Assembly: GCA_032209605.1 (NCBI GenBank)
Contig: JASFXZ010000018.1
Location: 5,273,904-5,337,903, forward strand
From: Mactromeris polynyma
Lineage: Eukaryota > Mollusca > Bivalvia > Venerida > Mactridae
DNA: 64,000 nucleotides
Reading direction: 5' to 3'
Shown: positions 12,158 through 25,140 of the stretch, one piece after another
Layout: every line of letters starts with the position of its first letter
How positions within the stretch are numbered: position 1 is the stretch's first letter
Position numbers and translations under genes: made by a program
The notes under the pieces: generated by a model
Told to the model about the DNA's origin: nothing
Seen by the model: only the letters and a program-made list of their open reading frames with translations
The model's database searches: none

Positions 12158-12330
12158 AACTACGACATCACCCATATGTGCCGGTTAGCAGAATATTTTT
12201 TTGAATCTCTTGGGATGAAACCAATGCCGGATTCATTCTGGAAACTGTCCATGTTGGAAAAACCGTCTGACGGTAGAGATGTTGTTTGTCATGCATCCGC
12301 CTGGGACTTCAACAATGGAACCGACTTCCG
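12158..12330 (+). CDS. ACE-like exon 7
   Basis: Starts in phase 0 after TTTGCAG with [17 protein letters not shown], then [19 protein letters not shown] and [16 protein letters not shown], ending phase 2 at GTAAGA. This is one of the most conserved M2 segments, and the exon borders equal those of vertebrate ACE. Confidence 0.92.
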
Positions 12331-12947
12331 GTAAGATATTGATAAACTGATCAGGAACCTATTGCAAAATAATAAGCCAAAACATCCTTAAAAAGAATCA
12401 TTGCAATGTATAACCGGTTAAACCGATCTAGTTTTATATTATTACTAACAGACAAAACCTGTAGAAGACCCGCTTGTTTTCCATTTTTTTTTAAATTTTA
12501 TGATGATAAAAACTTCTTATTTCGGCAAATACAGAGGAATACATTATTAGTTTATTCTTTGATAATGCATATTTACAGATATTTTTACTACAAACAGTAT
12601 ATTGTTCATGTTTGTTTAGGAAAGCAAATGAACAAAAAATTGAGCATAATATAAGTTTAACATATTTTGGATTAAATGAATACTACATCTAAAACCATGT
12701 GGTGAGGTATAACTTTCAACCTTGTTGCACATTAGTGCTGATTCTTCTGCGAAATAAAAATATGGGCATACTACTGGCATCTGGTACGCACTTTACTTCG
12801 TTTTTTCGCCAACAAATTCCAAAACAACTTGGCGGCCGATCACTCTTTTGCAACATAACATACGGTGTCCACGTGCAGCTTTTGGTTGCTACTAAAATAA
12901 CGTTTTGTTTTTATCTGGCTGTACGCCATTTTTCCTTTATGGTGGCC

Positions 12948-13125
12948 AGTTGACCTAACCAGTTTTCCTGGAACTAATTATTAACCAGTACTACCTTGCT
13001 CTTTCACAAGCAACTGGCAACTTCTCCACATAGCCAATGTCGCGGAGGAACATTACCTGCTATAACCCGGGAATCGAACTCGGATGTGTCAGGCAAATGG
13101 GAGATACGCTGAAGCCAGCTATTTA
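12948..13125. repeat. SINE with B-box-bearing end
   Basis: Contains the block shared with 6.2 kb and, on the minus strand near 13.07 kb, GAGTTCGATTCCCGGG, a tRNA B-box/T-arm sequence. The arrangement is a tRNA-derived SINE with a conserved body. Confidence 0.55.
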
Positions 13126-13479
13126 AGCTTTCATTTAGTATGTGTAATACATATATGCGTGTATATATTAATATGCGTTTCTTTTGTCTTCAATATGTCT
13201 GTTCTGTGATGATTTTTGCATTCTTCGATTATTCAGTGTAAAAGGAGTATTTATGAACTATAACACATAATTTGATTTTGAATTTCTGCACGTCAGTTTT
13301 ACAATATTTCCTTTACATTTTAACAAATAGACCTTTATTTTCAATAATTTTAGTTTCCCCTACAGCTGTTGGATTCCAAGCATAATGCCACCTGTAACTT
13401 TGGTGTGCCGTGGTATGGATTCTTAGAAAACAATATAGAACAAGTTGTATTGTATTATGAAGTTGTATTCTTATTTCAG

Positions 13480-13604
13480 AATCAAACAATGTACATCAGT
13501 TACCCAGGATCAGTTGATTACTGTTCACCATGAGATGGGACATGTACAGTACTACCTTGAGTATATCAACCAACCTTATCTATTCAGAGATGGCGCCAAA
13601 CCAG
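13480..13604 (+). CDS. ACE-like exon 8 with HEMGH zinc site
   Basis: Between TTTCAG and GTATGT, joining exon 7 as [13 protein letters not shown]. It contains [15 protein letters not shown]: the two His zinc ligands and the catalytic Glu of the HExxH motif are intact. It ends in phase 1 with FRDGAKP-G. Confidence 0.93.
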
Positions 13605-14541
13605 GTATGTATGATATCATCGCCGCTTTTTTGGTTTGAAGTAGATGCAGGAATAGAATCACTGCAGTACTACCAGTAATGATGTCGCCCTGTACGAACT
13701 GCTCTGTTCCTTGTGTCAGCGGTAAACATATGTTTATCACATACCCGTCCATGTTTTTACAATGCCATATAATCATAAGGTAAAGTGTGCATATAATATG
13801 CAAATTTGCAAGAAATCATGAATGAAATCCTTACGATACTTGTTTACATTTTAAGACTCGCTTCAATTCTAATAAACTATTAGACACGATATAATTACCG
13901 ACAGGATTTTAGCTAGAGAGGTTGCAACCGTATTAGTGTAAGTACTTGCTGACACGAAGAGCAACAGTATTGCTATTGTCGGAACTGCTCCTTTTGCAAA
14001 TTCACTTCGAATATCCAGTTGATGGGGATGAACGTTCTTATCAACACTGTTCATTGCTTATAAAATTTGTATTTTTTTTCTTGAATATTTAAACGACGTT
14101 TTTTAACCGTTCACTATTCTCTTGCAACTGAAGAGTGCGATAACCCGATCAGTTTGCAAACGTTTTGCCTGCATCCATAATATATCAAAATACCTAACAA
14201 CTCGTATGATATGTAATGATATAAGCATTAGAAAGATTATTATCAAATCATTGATACATTTATATTTGCTATCGAATGTGACATCGCTTCTGAAACAGGG
14301 TAAGCGGTTTGGTATATGGGTTTCATGCCCTTGCTACACCACTATGTCATCCGTTATATAAGTTAGCATTATCAGTGATTCAGATTTCGAGATGAGCAGT
14401 ATTTCACGCATATATTATAAGTGGAGAAAGAATGAAACCGTTGTTGTTCGAAACTTTAACGAACCGGCATGTTTGTATTAATATTTCACGAGTTCGTATA
14501 AGGGACGGTGTCTCCATTGCATGAATATTGTATAATTCCAG

Positions 14542-14640
14542 GTTGTCATGAAGGTGTTGCAGACATTGTAGGCTTATCATTCCAGACTCCAGAACATCTA
14601 CAGAAGATAGGCTTATCAGAAAGCCTATCTACTGGAACAG
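14542..14640 (+). CDS. ACE-like exon 9 with third zinc ligand
   Basis: Phase 1 entry after ATTCCAG: G-CHEGVADIVGLSFQTPEHLQ then KIGLSESLSTGT, phase 1 exit at GTAGGT. The Glu in HEGVAD corresponds to the third zinc ligand in the family's HEAIGD. This is the last recognisable exon. Confidence 0.92.
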
Positions 14641-15014
14641 GTAGGTCTTACATAAGTACCAACAAGTACCTCTAAGTATCTTCAGACAACTGCATTTTTA
14701 TATTGCTCATTGTATTGGTTATATTGGTTTAAGTCTTATCCACCTTTACGTTTAAAAATGGTAACTGAAAAACAGTGTTGTAAAAGGATGCTGAGTTTAA
14801 CCGACGGTTAAGTTTGACATTTATATATGTCTGTACGAATTTAATGAATTTATATTTCATGTTACATACTAATTGTTAATTGTTCAATGTATAAGTATAA
14901 ACGTATCGGCATATTACTTTACAACATGTATTTGGAATCATTGTCCACAAAACTGCAACGTGTAGCATAAGTTAATTTTTGAATCGACGTTCATTATTGT
15001 TCATTACAAACATA
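14641..15014. other. No recognisable gene
   Basis: AT-rich sequence following the last ACE-like exon. The expected next exon (LLKMAL.KIAF.PF type) was not found here or further right. Confidence 0.5.
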
Positions 15015-15110
15015 GATCGAAAAAAGAGCAAAACAGTGAAATGGACTTCGTGTTCTTAATGTTGAGGTTGTTTTATAATTAAGGTGGTCTTTAAGTGAGG
15101 TTTCACTGTA
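15015..15110 (+). mobile_element. Solo right half of a pogo/Tigger-like MITE
   Basis: Matches the right half of the MITE at 15411-15594, ending GGTGGTCTTTAAGTGAGG..CACTGTATA. A counterpart half lies at 20022-20110. Confidence 0.6.
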
Positions 15111-15410
15111 TATTTCAAGTATTATTAACACAGAATTCTTCAATCTCAGACACTGACATTTACATTCTGTCAAGTAATAATAAATAGCGGGTGCCTATTG
15201 ACAAACACATATTGCAACCACTGTGCCGAAAAACATGCACAGGAAATACAGGCGCCAAAAGAAGAGCAAACATGAAACAACATGATATATAACACAATTT
15301 TGATTTAGAGAGCGTTGGCGAATTATTTCCTGAGAGCAATTCATGTCAGCTATATAAATCTTACGGTTCCCCGGATATCGTTTAAAGCGAATAAGCAAAA
15401 ATTGATGTAT

Positions 15411-15594
15411 ACAGTAAAACCTCGATAAAGAGACCACCATTGCGACACTTGATACCTGTTCTTATTAGTAAGGTTGTCTCAATATTGAGATCGAATAAAG
15501 AGTAAAACAGTGAAATGGACTTTAAAATGGTGTTCTTAATTTTGAGGTGGTCTTATAATTAAGGTGGTCTTTAAGTGAGGTTTTACTGTATATT
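15411..15594. mobile_element. pogo/Tigger-like MITE with terminal inverted repeats
   Basis: Left end TACAGTAAAACCTCGATAAA(GAGACCACC); right end (GGTGG)TCTTTAAGTGAGGTTTTACTGTA. The ends are inverted repeats of about 27 bp with a few mismatches, begin CAGT and are bounded by TA, the target duplication of Tc1/mariner-pogo elements. It is about 184 bp with no coding capacity, so it is non-autonomous. Confidence 0.75.
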
Positions 15595-15916
15595 TCAAGA
15601 GTCTTCTGTGAGTCAGGTGACATGCTCGATAAAATCGATAAGTACGAGATAAGATGGTCGCTAATAATGATGTGTTCACTCTTTGATCTTTTCTAACGAA
15701 CGCCCATTATAAATTATTAATTGGATTTTATAATTGTATAATTATATTTTATAATGCATTATTCAAGTTCATTTAGTTATAGACTACTGGAATTTCGCAA
15801 ACATACTACTTCATCGACAATGGTGCGAGAACAAGGTTATAAGTGAATCGTGTCAAGATTGAAAGATTAATCAAAATACTCGAATGATCAAAAACGTACA
15901 TGTGAGTCGTAAATTT

Positions 15917-16128
15917 AAAATCCTTCTAAATAACATAATGTGTTTACATTGTGACAAATGCACTTTTGAAACGGGGGTTTTAATGATATATAATTGTAAA
16001 AAATCTTGCAAAAGCAAACATTTTTCTTGCACAAGAGCTTTGTGAAATCTGTTGGCGAATTTATTGCAATATAATTTGAATGTTGACGTGTCACAATGTA
16101 AACACATTATGTAATTTAGAAGGATTTT
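15917..16128. repeat. 40-bp inverted repeat
   Basis: Arms 15917-15956 and 16089-16128 are reverse complements at 39 of 40 positions, separated by 132 bp. The right arm exists in copy B (21044-21083) but the left arm does not. Confidence 0.85.
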
Positions 16129-17333
16129 AATTTTTTTTTTGATTTTAAGACTATAATTGTCTCTTCGAGTGTCCTTTGTGTATGAACTGTTACAATGAAA
16201 CCTCATTTTAATATTTTGTTTTATATTTACTTACTAAAATTTCTTTACTTGCAACTACGAATGGGAATGCCAAAATATTGAGTGGCACTTAAAGCACGTG
16301 AAATACCATGATTTACACCTAACCATGTTTGCCAACAGTACTTAAGTTGATAAGACAATTTGGAACGCTCGGGTACAAGTCGTGCTTTGCACTTTTAAAG
16401 GTTTCACAAATAGAGCAGTAGCCTTGGCTGAAGAAACTTATTTAACGTTCAGGCGCTCATATTTACAGCAGATTTAAAAATACATGTCATAAACTATGAT
16501 TTATTGTTAGCATTATAATACTACATCTGGTTTGTAATTCATGTAATAATTTAAACATGTATGAAGGCCTCTTGTGAGGTAGTTTGCTGTATGTGTGAAT
16601 GTGCATTTCTTAATGAGTTATCTTCACAAAATAAATTTTATGGTTATAATTATTAACTTTAACAAAGCGTACACATAATGTAGTTTCTATTATTGATAAA
16701 CATGAACGATTGACGGTAAAGAAATGTTGATATCTTAATTATAAATTTATACATCGGCATTATAATTATTTTCAAATGTCCTTGTGTCCCATTTCCTACT
16801 TGATCTCACTCAGGCAAGCCAGAAAGTCTTAAAATAACACTAAAATGACATTGTAACATAACTATGTCTAAGTTTATTTTCAAAAGCATATAACCAATTA
16901 TCAAACAACACAAAAGGCCGAGTAAACGAGGGACGTTTATGTTATTCTTCCAAAAGAATTTTCGAGTGAAAGGGTAACAGCAAGTACAACGAAACATTGC
17001 GCAGTTTCATTGGCGCGTTATCACGCACTCTGGCGCAAAAAGTAACTGCATGTGCACTACGGTTTTACTTTTTTAGGCAACTTTTGTAAACATGATTCAA
17101 ATTTGGTACCAAAATGTAGGATATTGATCGAGGTACACAATGCACTTGTTCCATCATAATAAAAGATAAAGAATGTTTGTTCATTCCACTTTAATGACTA
17201 AGGGGTCAAAACTGAAATTCGCATTTTTTAGAACTGTCAATTGTCGTTGTTATTTTCTTGATTTGTTTACTGTAATTGTATTTGAAAATCTGTAACATGT
17301 CCAATATCAAGCAGTGGCTACCAGTCCCATGAC

Positions 17334-17740
17334 TCAATCAACGATTCTCAACCGTATCGACCGGATGTAATGTCGATTGACGGAATATTGAATGGTAGTC
17401 CATTCTTGGTCAAGAGCAGATGTAAGGTAATGAATGTTGCGAATATCATGATGATTTCCTTTCCTCCGTCCTAACATGTCCAATATGTGCTCGATTTGAT
17501 TCATGTTCGGTGAGCAAGCCGGCCATTATAACAAGCTGACCTTATGACCCCGAAGTAATTTGCGTCAGTCGGGCTGTATGAGACCTTGCATTATCGTGTA
17601 TCTGCACACCGGGATGCTGATACAGAAGCGTAAAGCTTAGTCATGTTAGTTTGTACCGTTCGGCTGGAAACATAAGTCGAGTAGAACAGTAGCAAGTTTC
17701 AAGAAACTCATGGGCGGTAACATCAGGTATAAGATGACAA
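17334..17740 (-). pseudogene. Tc1/mariner transposase relic (C-terminal DDE part)
   Basis: The minus strand encodes QHPGVQIHDNARSHTARLTQ, a frameshift, then WPACSPNMNQIEHILDMLGR and a tail ending in TGA at 17334-17336. HDNARSHTA carries the second catalytic Asp, and NQIEH the third acidic residue (Glu) of the Tc1 DD34E triad. At least one stop (TAA after TSGS) and one frameshift kill it, and the N-terminal half was not recognised. Confidence 0.85.
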
Positions 17741-18882
17741 TAAACCAAAACGTTTGAAATTGGAAGATTTTGTCAAAGAAAATCCCTGGAGTAGAACTAA
17801 CCACGGTCTCAGAGTTGACAATAGTTCAAGATCACAGAAGAAAAAAATTACCAAGAGGTTGGAAAAAAACGTTAGTGAAGCTCTTGAGTTCGTTGAAAGT
17901 TACGGTGTAATGCAAAACTCACTAGTATGTGTAACATTTTCTGTTGAAACATGTCACGTTCATGTAAATTACTGACAAAGTAAAAATGGCATACCATATG
18001 AAGACATGACATCGGAGAATAAAGACCAGGTTTAGAGTGTTGTAAATATCTGTGATACGTCAATGATATCAGGATTATCATGAACTGACCGTGAGGTACA
18101 CCAGGTATGCCAAGGAAATCGCACTTAATTGCCTGTCGGCAGAAATTCCATTCCACGTTTGAGGTGAAAAAGGTCACCAGGCTTCCTAACTAATTAAGGA
18201 CAAGAAACACCACGAATGCACCCAGGAACGGCTTCCAAATAGAATTGGCTGGGAATGGTGCGAAAGTTAGTAATGCTCATTGGAGGTGATATGAAGTTTT
18301 CATACAAATTGTTCTTGTATTGAACAGTAGTATTGAAAAGTATGCATGCCCATGGTGTAAAGTGTCCAAAGATAAAATAGGAGATATTTCGTTACCGTAC
18401 GACCATTTTCATCAGTCAAATGTATTCATGTATGTTGATGACTTAAATGTATTTCAGCTGCATCAACTAAACAGACATTCGGCGTGATTCATAAGCCATT
18501 ATTGAACATATGAGACAAACCACAGCGGATTGGCTTATCTAATTGCTAAAGTTATGATCAGAAACCGTTAATGTAGCGTATATATAATTGATTATAGTAC
18601 GGACCGATATCGAACAGATCCGGGGCTAACTTGCGATGAGTCAGAAAGTTGGACATGCACCAGAGGACAGAGAATGTTGTCAATCGTATAACACTTGGCA
18701 TTTAGATAGTAAGAATGACGACAATATGTTTTCGACTTCCATTATCCTGTACTGACGAAGTTTACGCTTACGATGAATACTAATCTGGCCTAAGTCTGGC
18801 CATCAATGAATTTGCGTTCGCGCTCAAACGGTCAAGAACGGTTTGCATAGATATGCCGTATTGAATCATGGTACATGTTGCG

Positions 18883-19185
18883 GATATAAAAGAGACATTA
18901 TAATAGCTACAGGGAACGCCACATATACAAGACAATGCCTTTCCACAAGGACCTCCGGGAAAACAACAGTTCACTAAACATCAGGCACTGAGGAAGCGCA
19001 AGGGCAAACCCGCAGTGGGGAGCAAGGAATGGCCTGGCCGAAAAAAAAATAACATGAACACTACATCAATTGAAAGAATTGCACATTGGGAAAGAGGAAT
19101 GTAACATACACTTAAAACATAATATAGAAATAATAACCATATACCGATTTTCATCCTTGGAACTGTCAGTAAAACAAATGGGACT
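18883..19185 (+). repeat. Dispersed GGAACGCCAC-type repeat, copy 2
   Basis: GCTACAGGGAACGCCACATA, AAGACAATGCC, GGACCTCCGGGAAAACAAC and GGCACTGAGG, ending CCTTGGAACTGTCAGTAAAA like the copy at 57.5-57.9 kb. This end gives the likely 3' boundary of the family. Confidence 0.65.
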
Positions 19186-19189
19186 TTAA

Positions 19190-20020
19190 ATGGATTTAAC
19201 AGCTAGCTAACCTCACCCTAAATCTTTATAATATGGTCGTTGATGTTCAACACACAAACATAAATTGTAGTAGGTAGTAACTAAGTAAACCTACCGGAAT
19301 GTTAACATGATGTTTTTGAGAAAAAATGCAATTATGAAAGTAACACAGAAAGAGAATAAATGTTGAGCAGAAAGGATGTAGTCACAAATCAAAAATTCTC
19401 GACACACATCTACAAAAATGGAGGATGCAAACGCACCATACAAAATGCAGAGCCAATATGTTGATATTCTACATCAACTTTCCGATGATGAAGCAGAGAT
19501 ATAAGACTCACTACTTATCAAATCTAGACATAAACATTAAGATAATATAATCATCAACCTGTGATAACATTTGAAACACGAACAATCTAAGCGAATATTT
19601 TTGTTATCTTTTCGATAATCTTCGAATCTTTGCTTCAACGAAAATGTGCACCCTGTGACACAGGACCAGAGAACCAAACATTTCAGGCGCCAAGGTGAGC
19701 GTTCCAGTGCCACTATGGCCCTCTTTTTAATTATTCCCAATGCCATGATTTTCACATTCGTAGTCACTAAGTTTTAGTAAAGACCGTTTTGTTTCATTTA
19801 GAATACTAATAAATATTCAGGTTACTCTATTTACTAGTATTTCATGTTGTTGATCCAGTCACCCATATTGAAGGCGTCATGGAATTTCACGAATGACATA
19901 GGCCTTAGATATTAATTATGACAAAGCATATTGAATGAGTAAACAGTGTTCTGTCTGTTTGAAGACAGTAATAATTCGGTTCTGTGAAAACCATTTTTCG
20001 TCATACGTTGCTTACATTAC
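19190..20020. other. Spacer, no recognisable gene
   Basis: AT-rich sequence with only short chance frames on both strands. Confidence 0.45.
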
Positions 20021-20024
20021 GGAC

Positions 20025-21771
20025 AGTAAAATGGACTTGAAAATCGTGTTCTTAATTGTGAGCTGGTCTTATAATTAAAGTGGTCTTTAAGTGAGGTTTT
20101 ATTGTATATTTCAAGTATTATGAACACAAAATTCTTTAATTTCTGACACTGACATTTACATTCTGTCAAGTAATAATAAATATTGGGTTGCCTATTGACA
20201 AACACATATTGCAACAACTGTGCCGAAAAACATGCACAGGAAATACAGGCGCAAAAAGAAGAGCAAACATGAAACAACATGATATTTAACACATATAATA
20301 TTGTTTTAGAGAGCGTTGGCGAATTATTTCCTGAGAGCAATTCATGCCAGCTATATAAATCTTACGGTTCCCCGGATATCGTTTAAAGCGAAGAAGCGAA
20401 ATTTAATGTATACAGTAAAACCTCGATAAAGAGACCACCATTGCGACCCTTGATAACTGCTCTTATGAGTGAGATTGTCTCAATATTAAATCGAATAAAG
20501 CGCAAAACAGTGAAATGGACTTGACAATCGTGTTCTTAATTTTGAGGGGGTATTATAATTAATGTGGTCTTACTGTATATTTCAAGAGTCTTCTGGGAGT
20601 CAGGTGACATGCTTGATAAAAGTACGAGATAAAATGGTCGCTTTTAATGATGTGTTCACTCTTTGATCTTTTGTAACGAATGCCCATTATAAATTATTAA
20701 TTGGATTTTGTAATTGTATAATTATATTTTATAATGAATTATTCAAATTCAGTTATAGTCTACAGAATTTCGCAAAAATACTTCTTCATCGACAATGGTG
20801 CAAGAAAAAGATTATAAGTAAATCGTGCCAAGTTCGAAAGATTAAACAGAATACTCGAATGATCAAAAACGTACATGTGAATCGTAAATTTAATAGCCAT
20901 AGTGAGAATATAATGCACTTTTGAAACGGGGATTTTAGTGATATGTAATTGTAAATACTCGTGCAAAAGCAAACATTGTTCTTGCACAAGAGCTTTGTGA
21001 AATATGTTGGCGTATTTATTGCAATATAATTTGAATGTTGACGTGTCACAATGTAAACACATTATGTAATTTAGAAGGATTTTACATTTTTAAAATGATT
21101 TTAAGACTATAATTGTCTCTTCGTGTGTCCTGTTTGTATGTACTGTTACATTGAAACCTCATATTAATATTTTATTTCGTTTATTTACTTACTAAATTTC
21201 TTAATGGGAATGCCAAACTATTGAGTGGCACTTAAAGCACGTGAAATATCATGATTTATACCTAACCATGTTTGCCAACAGTACTTAAGTTGATAAGACA
21301 ATTTGGAACGCTCGGGTACAAGTCGTGCTTTGCACTTTTAAAGGTTACACAAAATAGAGCAGTAGCCTTTGCGGAAGAAACTAATTTAAAGTTCAGACGC
21401 TCATATATACTTTACAGCAGATTTAAAAATACATGTAACAAACTATGAGTTATTGTTAGCATTATAATAATACATGTGGTTTGTTATTCTTGTAATAATT
21501 TATACATGTATGAAGGCCTCTTGTGAGTTAGGTTTCTGTATGTGTCAATGTTCTTATATTAATGAGTTACCATCACAAAATAAAGTTTATGGTTATAACG
21601 ATTAACTTTAACAAAGCGTACTCATAACATAGTTTCCATTATTGATAAACATTAACGATTGACGGTAAACAAACAAAAACATGTTGGTATATTAATTATA
21701 AATTTACTTTACTTTTTTAGGCAACTTTTGTAAAAATGATTCAAATTTGGTACCAAAATGTAGGATATTGA
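20025..21771. repeat. Segmental repeat copy B (about 1.75 kb)
   Basis: Second copy of 15020-17130 in direct orientation about 5 kb away, with scattered substitutions and two larger indels. It includes a solo MITE half (20022-20110) and a MITE whose right inverted repeat is internally deleted (20411-20578). Confidence 0.85.
20411..20578. mobile_element. MITE copy with damaged right terminus
   Basis: The left end is identical to 15411 (TACAGTAAAACCTCGATAAA); the right end reads GTGGTCTTACTGTATAT and has lost about 14 bp of the inverted repeat. Confidence 0.7.
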
Positions 21772-21779
21772 CACAAATA

Positions 21780-22435
21780 AACTGTAATACATGTTGTACA
21801 CACTTTTCATGACACAATTCCCTCAACCTTAGATTTGTAAGAAAACTATATATTTTGGTATTAACCGTTTCCTCACGAGAACTGCAACATACTTGCATGA
21901 CATAACACCAAATTGCCCCCTCCCCCTTTAAGATTTCGTCGTGCGCTATGTTGTTCTAAATATATGATCAAAATATGTTTTCCTGGATAACTTTCAACCA
22001 TCGTCGAACGTTGGCTAGAAATGTCATGCCGGGGTTTCCTTTGTTTATCTTAAGCATTCATCAAACAAATTACGTCTGCTAGGATCACATTTTTGACGAT
22101 TGCATTAAGAATGAAAGCAAGCATTATTCAATAGCATTGTGTTTACTTTACGTTTGGATAATTCCACTGCACAGTCGACATGATAGTATATGCTTAATTA
22201 TTCTCCTCCTAAGATATGCTGCATTTGAAGAGAAAACACCAATGTTGAGTGAAACTATTATTTAAATCAGAGAGGATGTGAAAGAAATATAGACAACCAC
22301 GTCAGTATGAACTTTGTAAATGCTACGCATCCAGAACATGTGTGCAAAAATGGTTTTAAACCGTAAACAGTTTGACAGCTCGAATCTAGCCATGTTTAAT
22401 TTACATTTGTTACCACTTTAAAGCAAAATCAAGTT
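21780..22435. other. Spacer, no recognisable gene
   Basis: No conserved reading frame or repeat was recognised. Confidence 0.45.
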
Positions 22436-22439
22436 CAAG

Positions 22440-22730
22440 ATTCTAACATTTATGTACTATTGTTATGTTGACCGTGCGAATTTGACTGCGGTTTTGTTAA
22501 AACATGTACCTGAGCGTGTTTTACGTTCTTCAGATTTCACTGACGATTGTAATGTTATGCATTTAATAAAAGAAAAACGTTTTGTGACGGAGGCTTTAGT
22601 ACTGTTGATCCGAGACCGTAGAATAGCTTACCATTGAGTGTTATCTGATATCTGAGACATTGGACACTTTTTGAAAAAGAAAGAATTCGAAAACGTTTTA
22701 TTTCAGAGATGTTTATGCATTGTTTTAAGA
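22440..22730 (+). mobile_element. LINE C-terminal fragment
   Basis: In one plus-strand frame with several stops: KTFCDGGFSTVDPRP, a stop, NSLPLSV and FISEMFMHCF. This is the fxVagPxLWNSLPxxIR..FKxxLKT.LF ending of CR1/Jockey-type LINEs with Trp of LWNSLP replaced by a stop. Confidence 0.6.
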
Positions 22731-22734
22731 ACAT

Positions 22735-25140
22735 CGATTATCCAGAAGTTTTATGTTAAATTTAGTATCTGTAAGACTGTGTTGGGCTCATCTTTCTCGA
22801 GCATTGATATGTTTTGTAGTTGAGTATACGTAATTGAATTGTGTACGAACATGTAACTTTATTTTATTTATCTGTTATCCAGTTAATTGTCTATTCGTTT
22901 ACTTGTTTTAGGTTGGATGTATTTTAACATACGTATCCATTTCAGTGTACATTTATTTTAACGTATAATATAATAGTTACAGATGCAATTTTCATGCTTA
23001 TCATATATTATTTATTGTATAACATCACTGACTATATGTAAATGTAAACATAGGCGTTTAATCAAATAAACCAGTTTTAGTTTCAGATATAATTTAGCGT
23101 TATTCTTCCGTCCTACCAGTCGTCCGTATTTCTGTCCGTCCCTCCGGAGCCATATCTGAGACATATTATGGAACATTTGAATACATAGTCATAGAACTGT
23201 TTACAACTATAATGATATGCGGGGCTACAGTTTGATAGGAACATATCTGTGCCACTTCCGCCCATTCTCAAAAGTATGGCTTATTTGATGTTGTAGCAAA
23301 CTTGCGGAAATGCGGAAACGCGATAACTTATTGCAACTGTATCTACTCAACGATATGATTGGGGGAAATTTCACCTTTTCCCGACAGAGAATGTATAAAT
23401 GCCATTTTTCAGATATTGGACTGTGATCATATGCTCTGCACAATGTTACGCATTTTTCTTTACAAATGAAACTGCTCAAATATCTATCTCTTTTGAACAG
23501 ATTACGGACCTGTCATGTCGGTACAACTAATCTTAAAACGTGTAATGGTAATGATTATGAGCAGGAAGAATGCTTAATATGTGAGTATAATCCTTCCCTT
23601 TATTTGTTTTTAGTCAAAGATGACACATAGCGAAACCTTATCAAAGCAGCTGATTGTCACGAATTATCTCCCTTTCAGTATCCCTTTTATAAAGCTTTTA
23701 TTACCTGCCTCGCTGAAATTACACTTCAAAACTCAAAATATATTCGTGAAATGCATTAAATTCTAATTATACATAATGTATCTCTCAAACGACACCACCT
23801 GAATTGACGAAGTTCCCCTCAGTAATCATTATGTTCACATGTATATATTAACTTATAGGGTTATGTCTATGTCATTCTACAAATATGTTGTTTTTACGTT
23901 ATAATGTCTCCAGTTTTGGAACCTTACATATGTATTGCATATATTACAATGACCTTACTACGCTGTGTAATATATATATTGTATCATCTTGTGTGCGGGC
24001 CGGTGGCCTTATATATTTCACAATAAATGTCAAAAATCTCGTCTATTTGCTTGGACAATAGAAGTCGGCAAGTATGGCAAGTTCTAGTCCGAATGTTCGA
24101 TAGTTTTTGCCAGATAGACGAAAACGTGTACTTTTTAATTCAGACATTCTTAAATATATTATATGCTGCGGTATTTTCATGCTGAAGTGATTTACTGCCA
24201 GAAATCGACCAATATGCTGATTTGATCTCCATCTTAGGAAATTCAAGGTAATTCTCTCTGCATGTCATACACATCATTACGAGCCGTAGATGACAACTAA
24301 ACATAACTGGTCACTGATACCATTGATAACTATGTTAACTAATCTGATATCAGTTTACCACTCTGCATTGTTATAAACATGGAAACATAAAGTACTTCTG
24401 AAATCGTTTTGTTTTTGTTTTATTACAAGCAGTGGTAAAATAAGTATTGCACTGGAATGATATGAAACTATTTTAATGAAATAAATGCACTTCGTCTTCT
24501 GATGCCAAAGCAAATCGACGAAGTTTTCGAAATTGAATTTCTTCTGGAAAGAAATTCGCCAATTTTTGACGGACTTGCAAGAAGTACGTTTCGTTTGAAC
24601 GATACAGTATTTATGATTAGAAGTCGATGCATTCCACAGATAAATTACAAAACCTGTTGCACTTTTGACATCAATTAACACATTTCCCTGTATGCCTCCA
24701 GTACACAGAGTTGTGCACCAAAGATTAAACACAAACGATAAATAACATAGTTTGTAAATAATTCTTCACTTTTTTTATATCATACATGATGTATTTTGAT
24801 CGTTATTCTTTTTTTAGTTTTCTGATCATGAATTATCTGTGATATATTTTAGTGCAGAAATATTTGAACATGACGTAAATCATCTGACCATACATCGTCT
24901 TATTTAAATGAAGATTCTTCCGAAGGTTTACGGAAATATCTCCAAGAATGTGTGACTTATTTACATAATCCGTGGACACATGCATATAAATTAAGACTTA
25001 CGAAATCATTTTTGTCACTTCACGCTACTCGACAAGTATAACAGCTTAAAGAAGCAATGTACTATTAATATCTTATTTCTTGTGAGACATAATCATAATT
25101 TTCATTTCTGAGCATTTGGCTTAACAATACATATTTAAAT
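22735..25140. other. 2.4-kb AT-rich interval without recognisable genes
   Basis: Only short frames without family resemblance on either strand; no splice-bounded conserved exon recognised. Confidence 0.45.

Larger units (their letters stand above)
15020..17130. repeat. Segmental repeat copy A (about 2.1 kb)
   Basis: Collinear with 20025-21771. Shared blocks include CTGACATTTACATTCTGTC, GCCTATTGACAAACACATAT, AAATCTTACGGTTCCCCGG, the GAATGTTGACGTGTCACAAT stretch and, at the end, TTGGTACCAAAATGTAGG. Copy A alone has roughly 300 bp at about 16750-17060 and the left arm of an inverted repeat. It contains one complete MITE. No coding function was recognised. Confidence 0.85.

Noticed and set aside
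17872..18177. 101-codon minus-strand frame beside the Tc1 relic as transposase N-terminus
   Set aside because: It shows no helix-turn-helix or first catalytic Asp context of Tc1.
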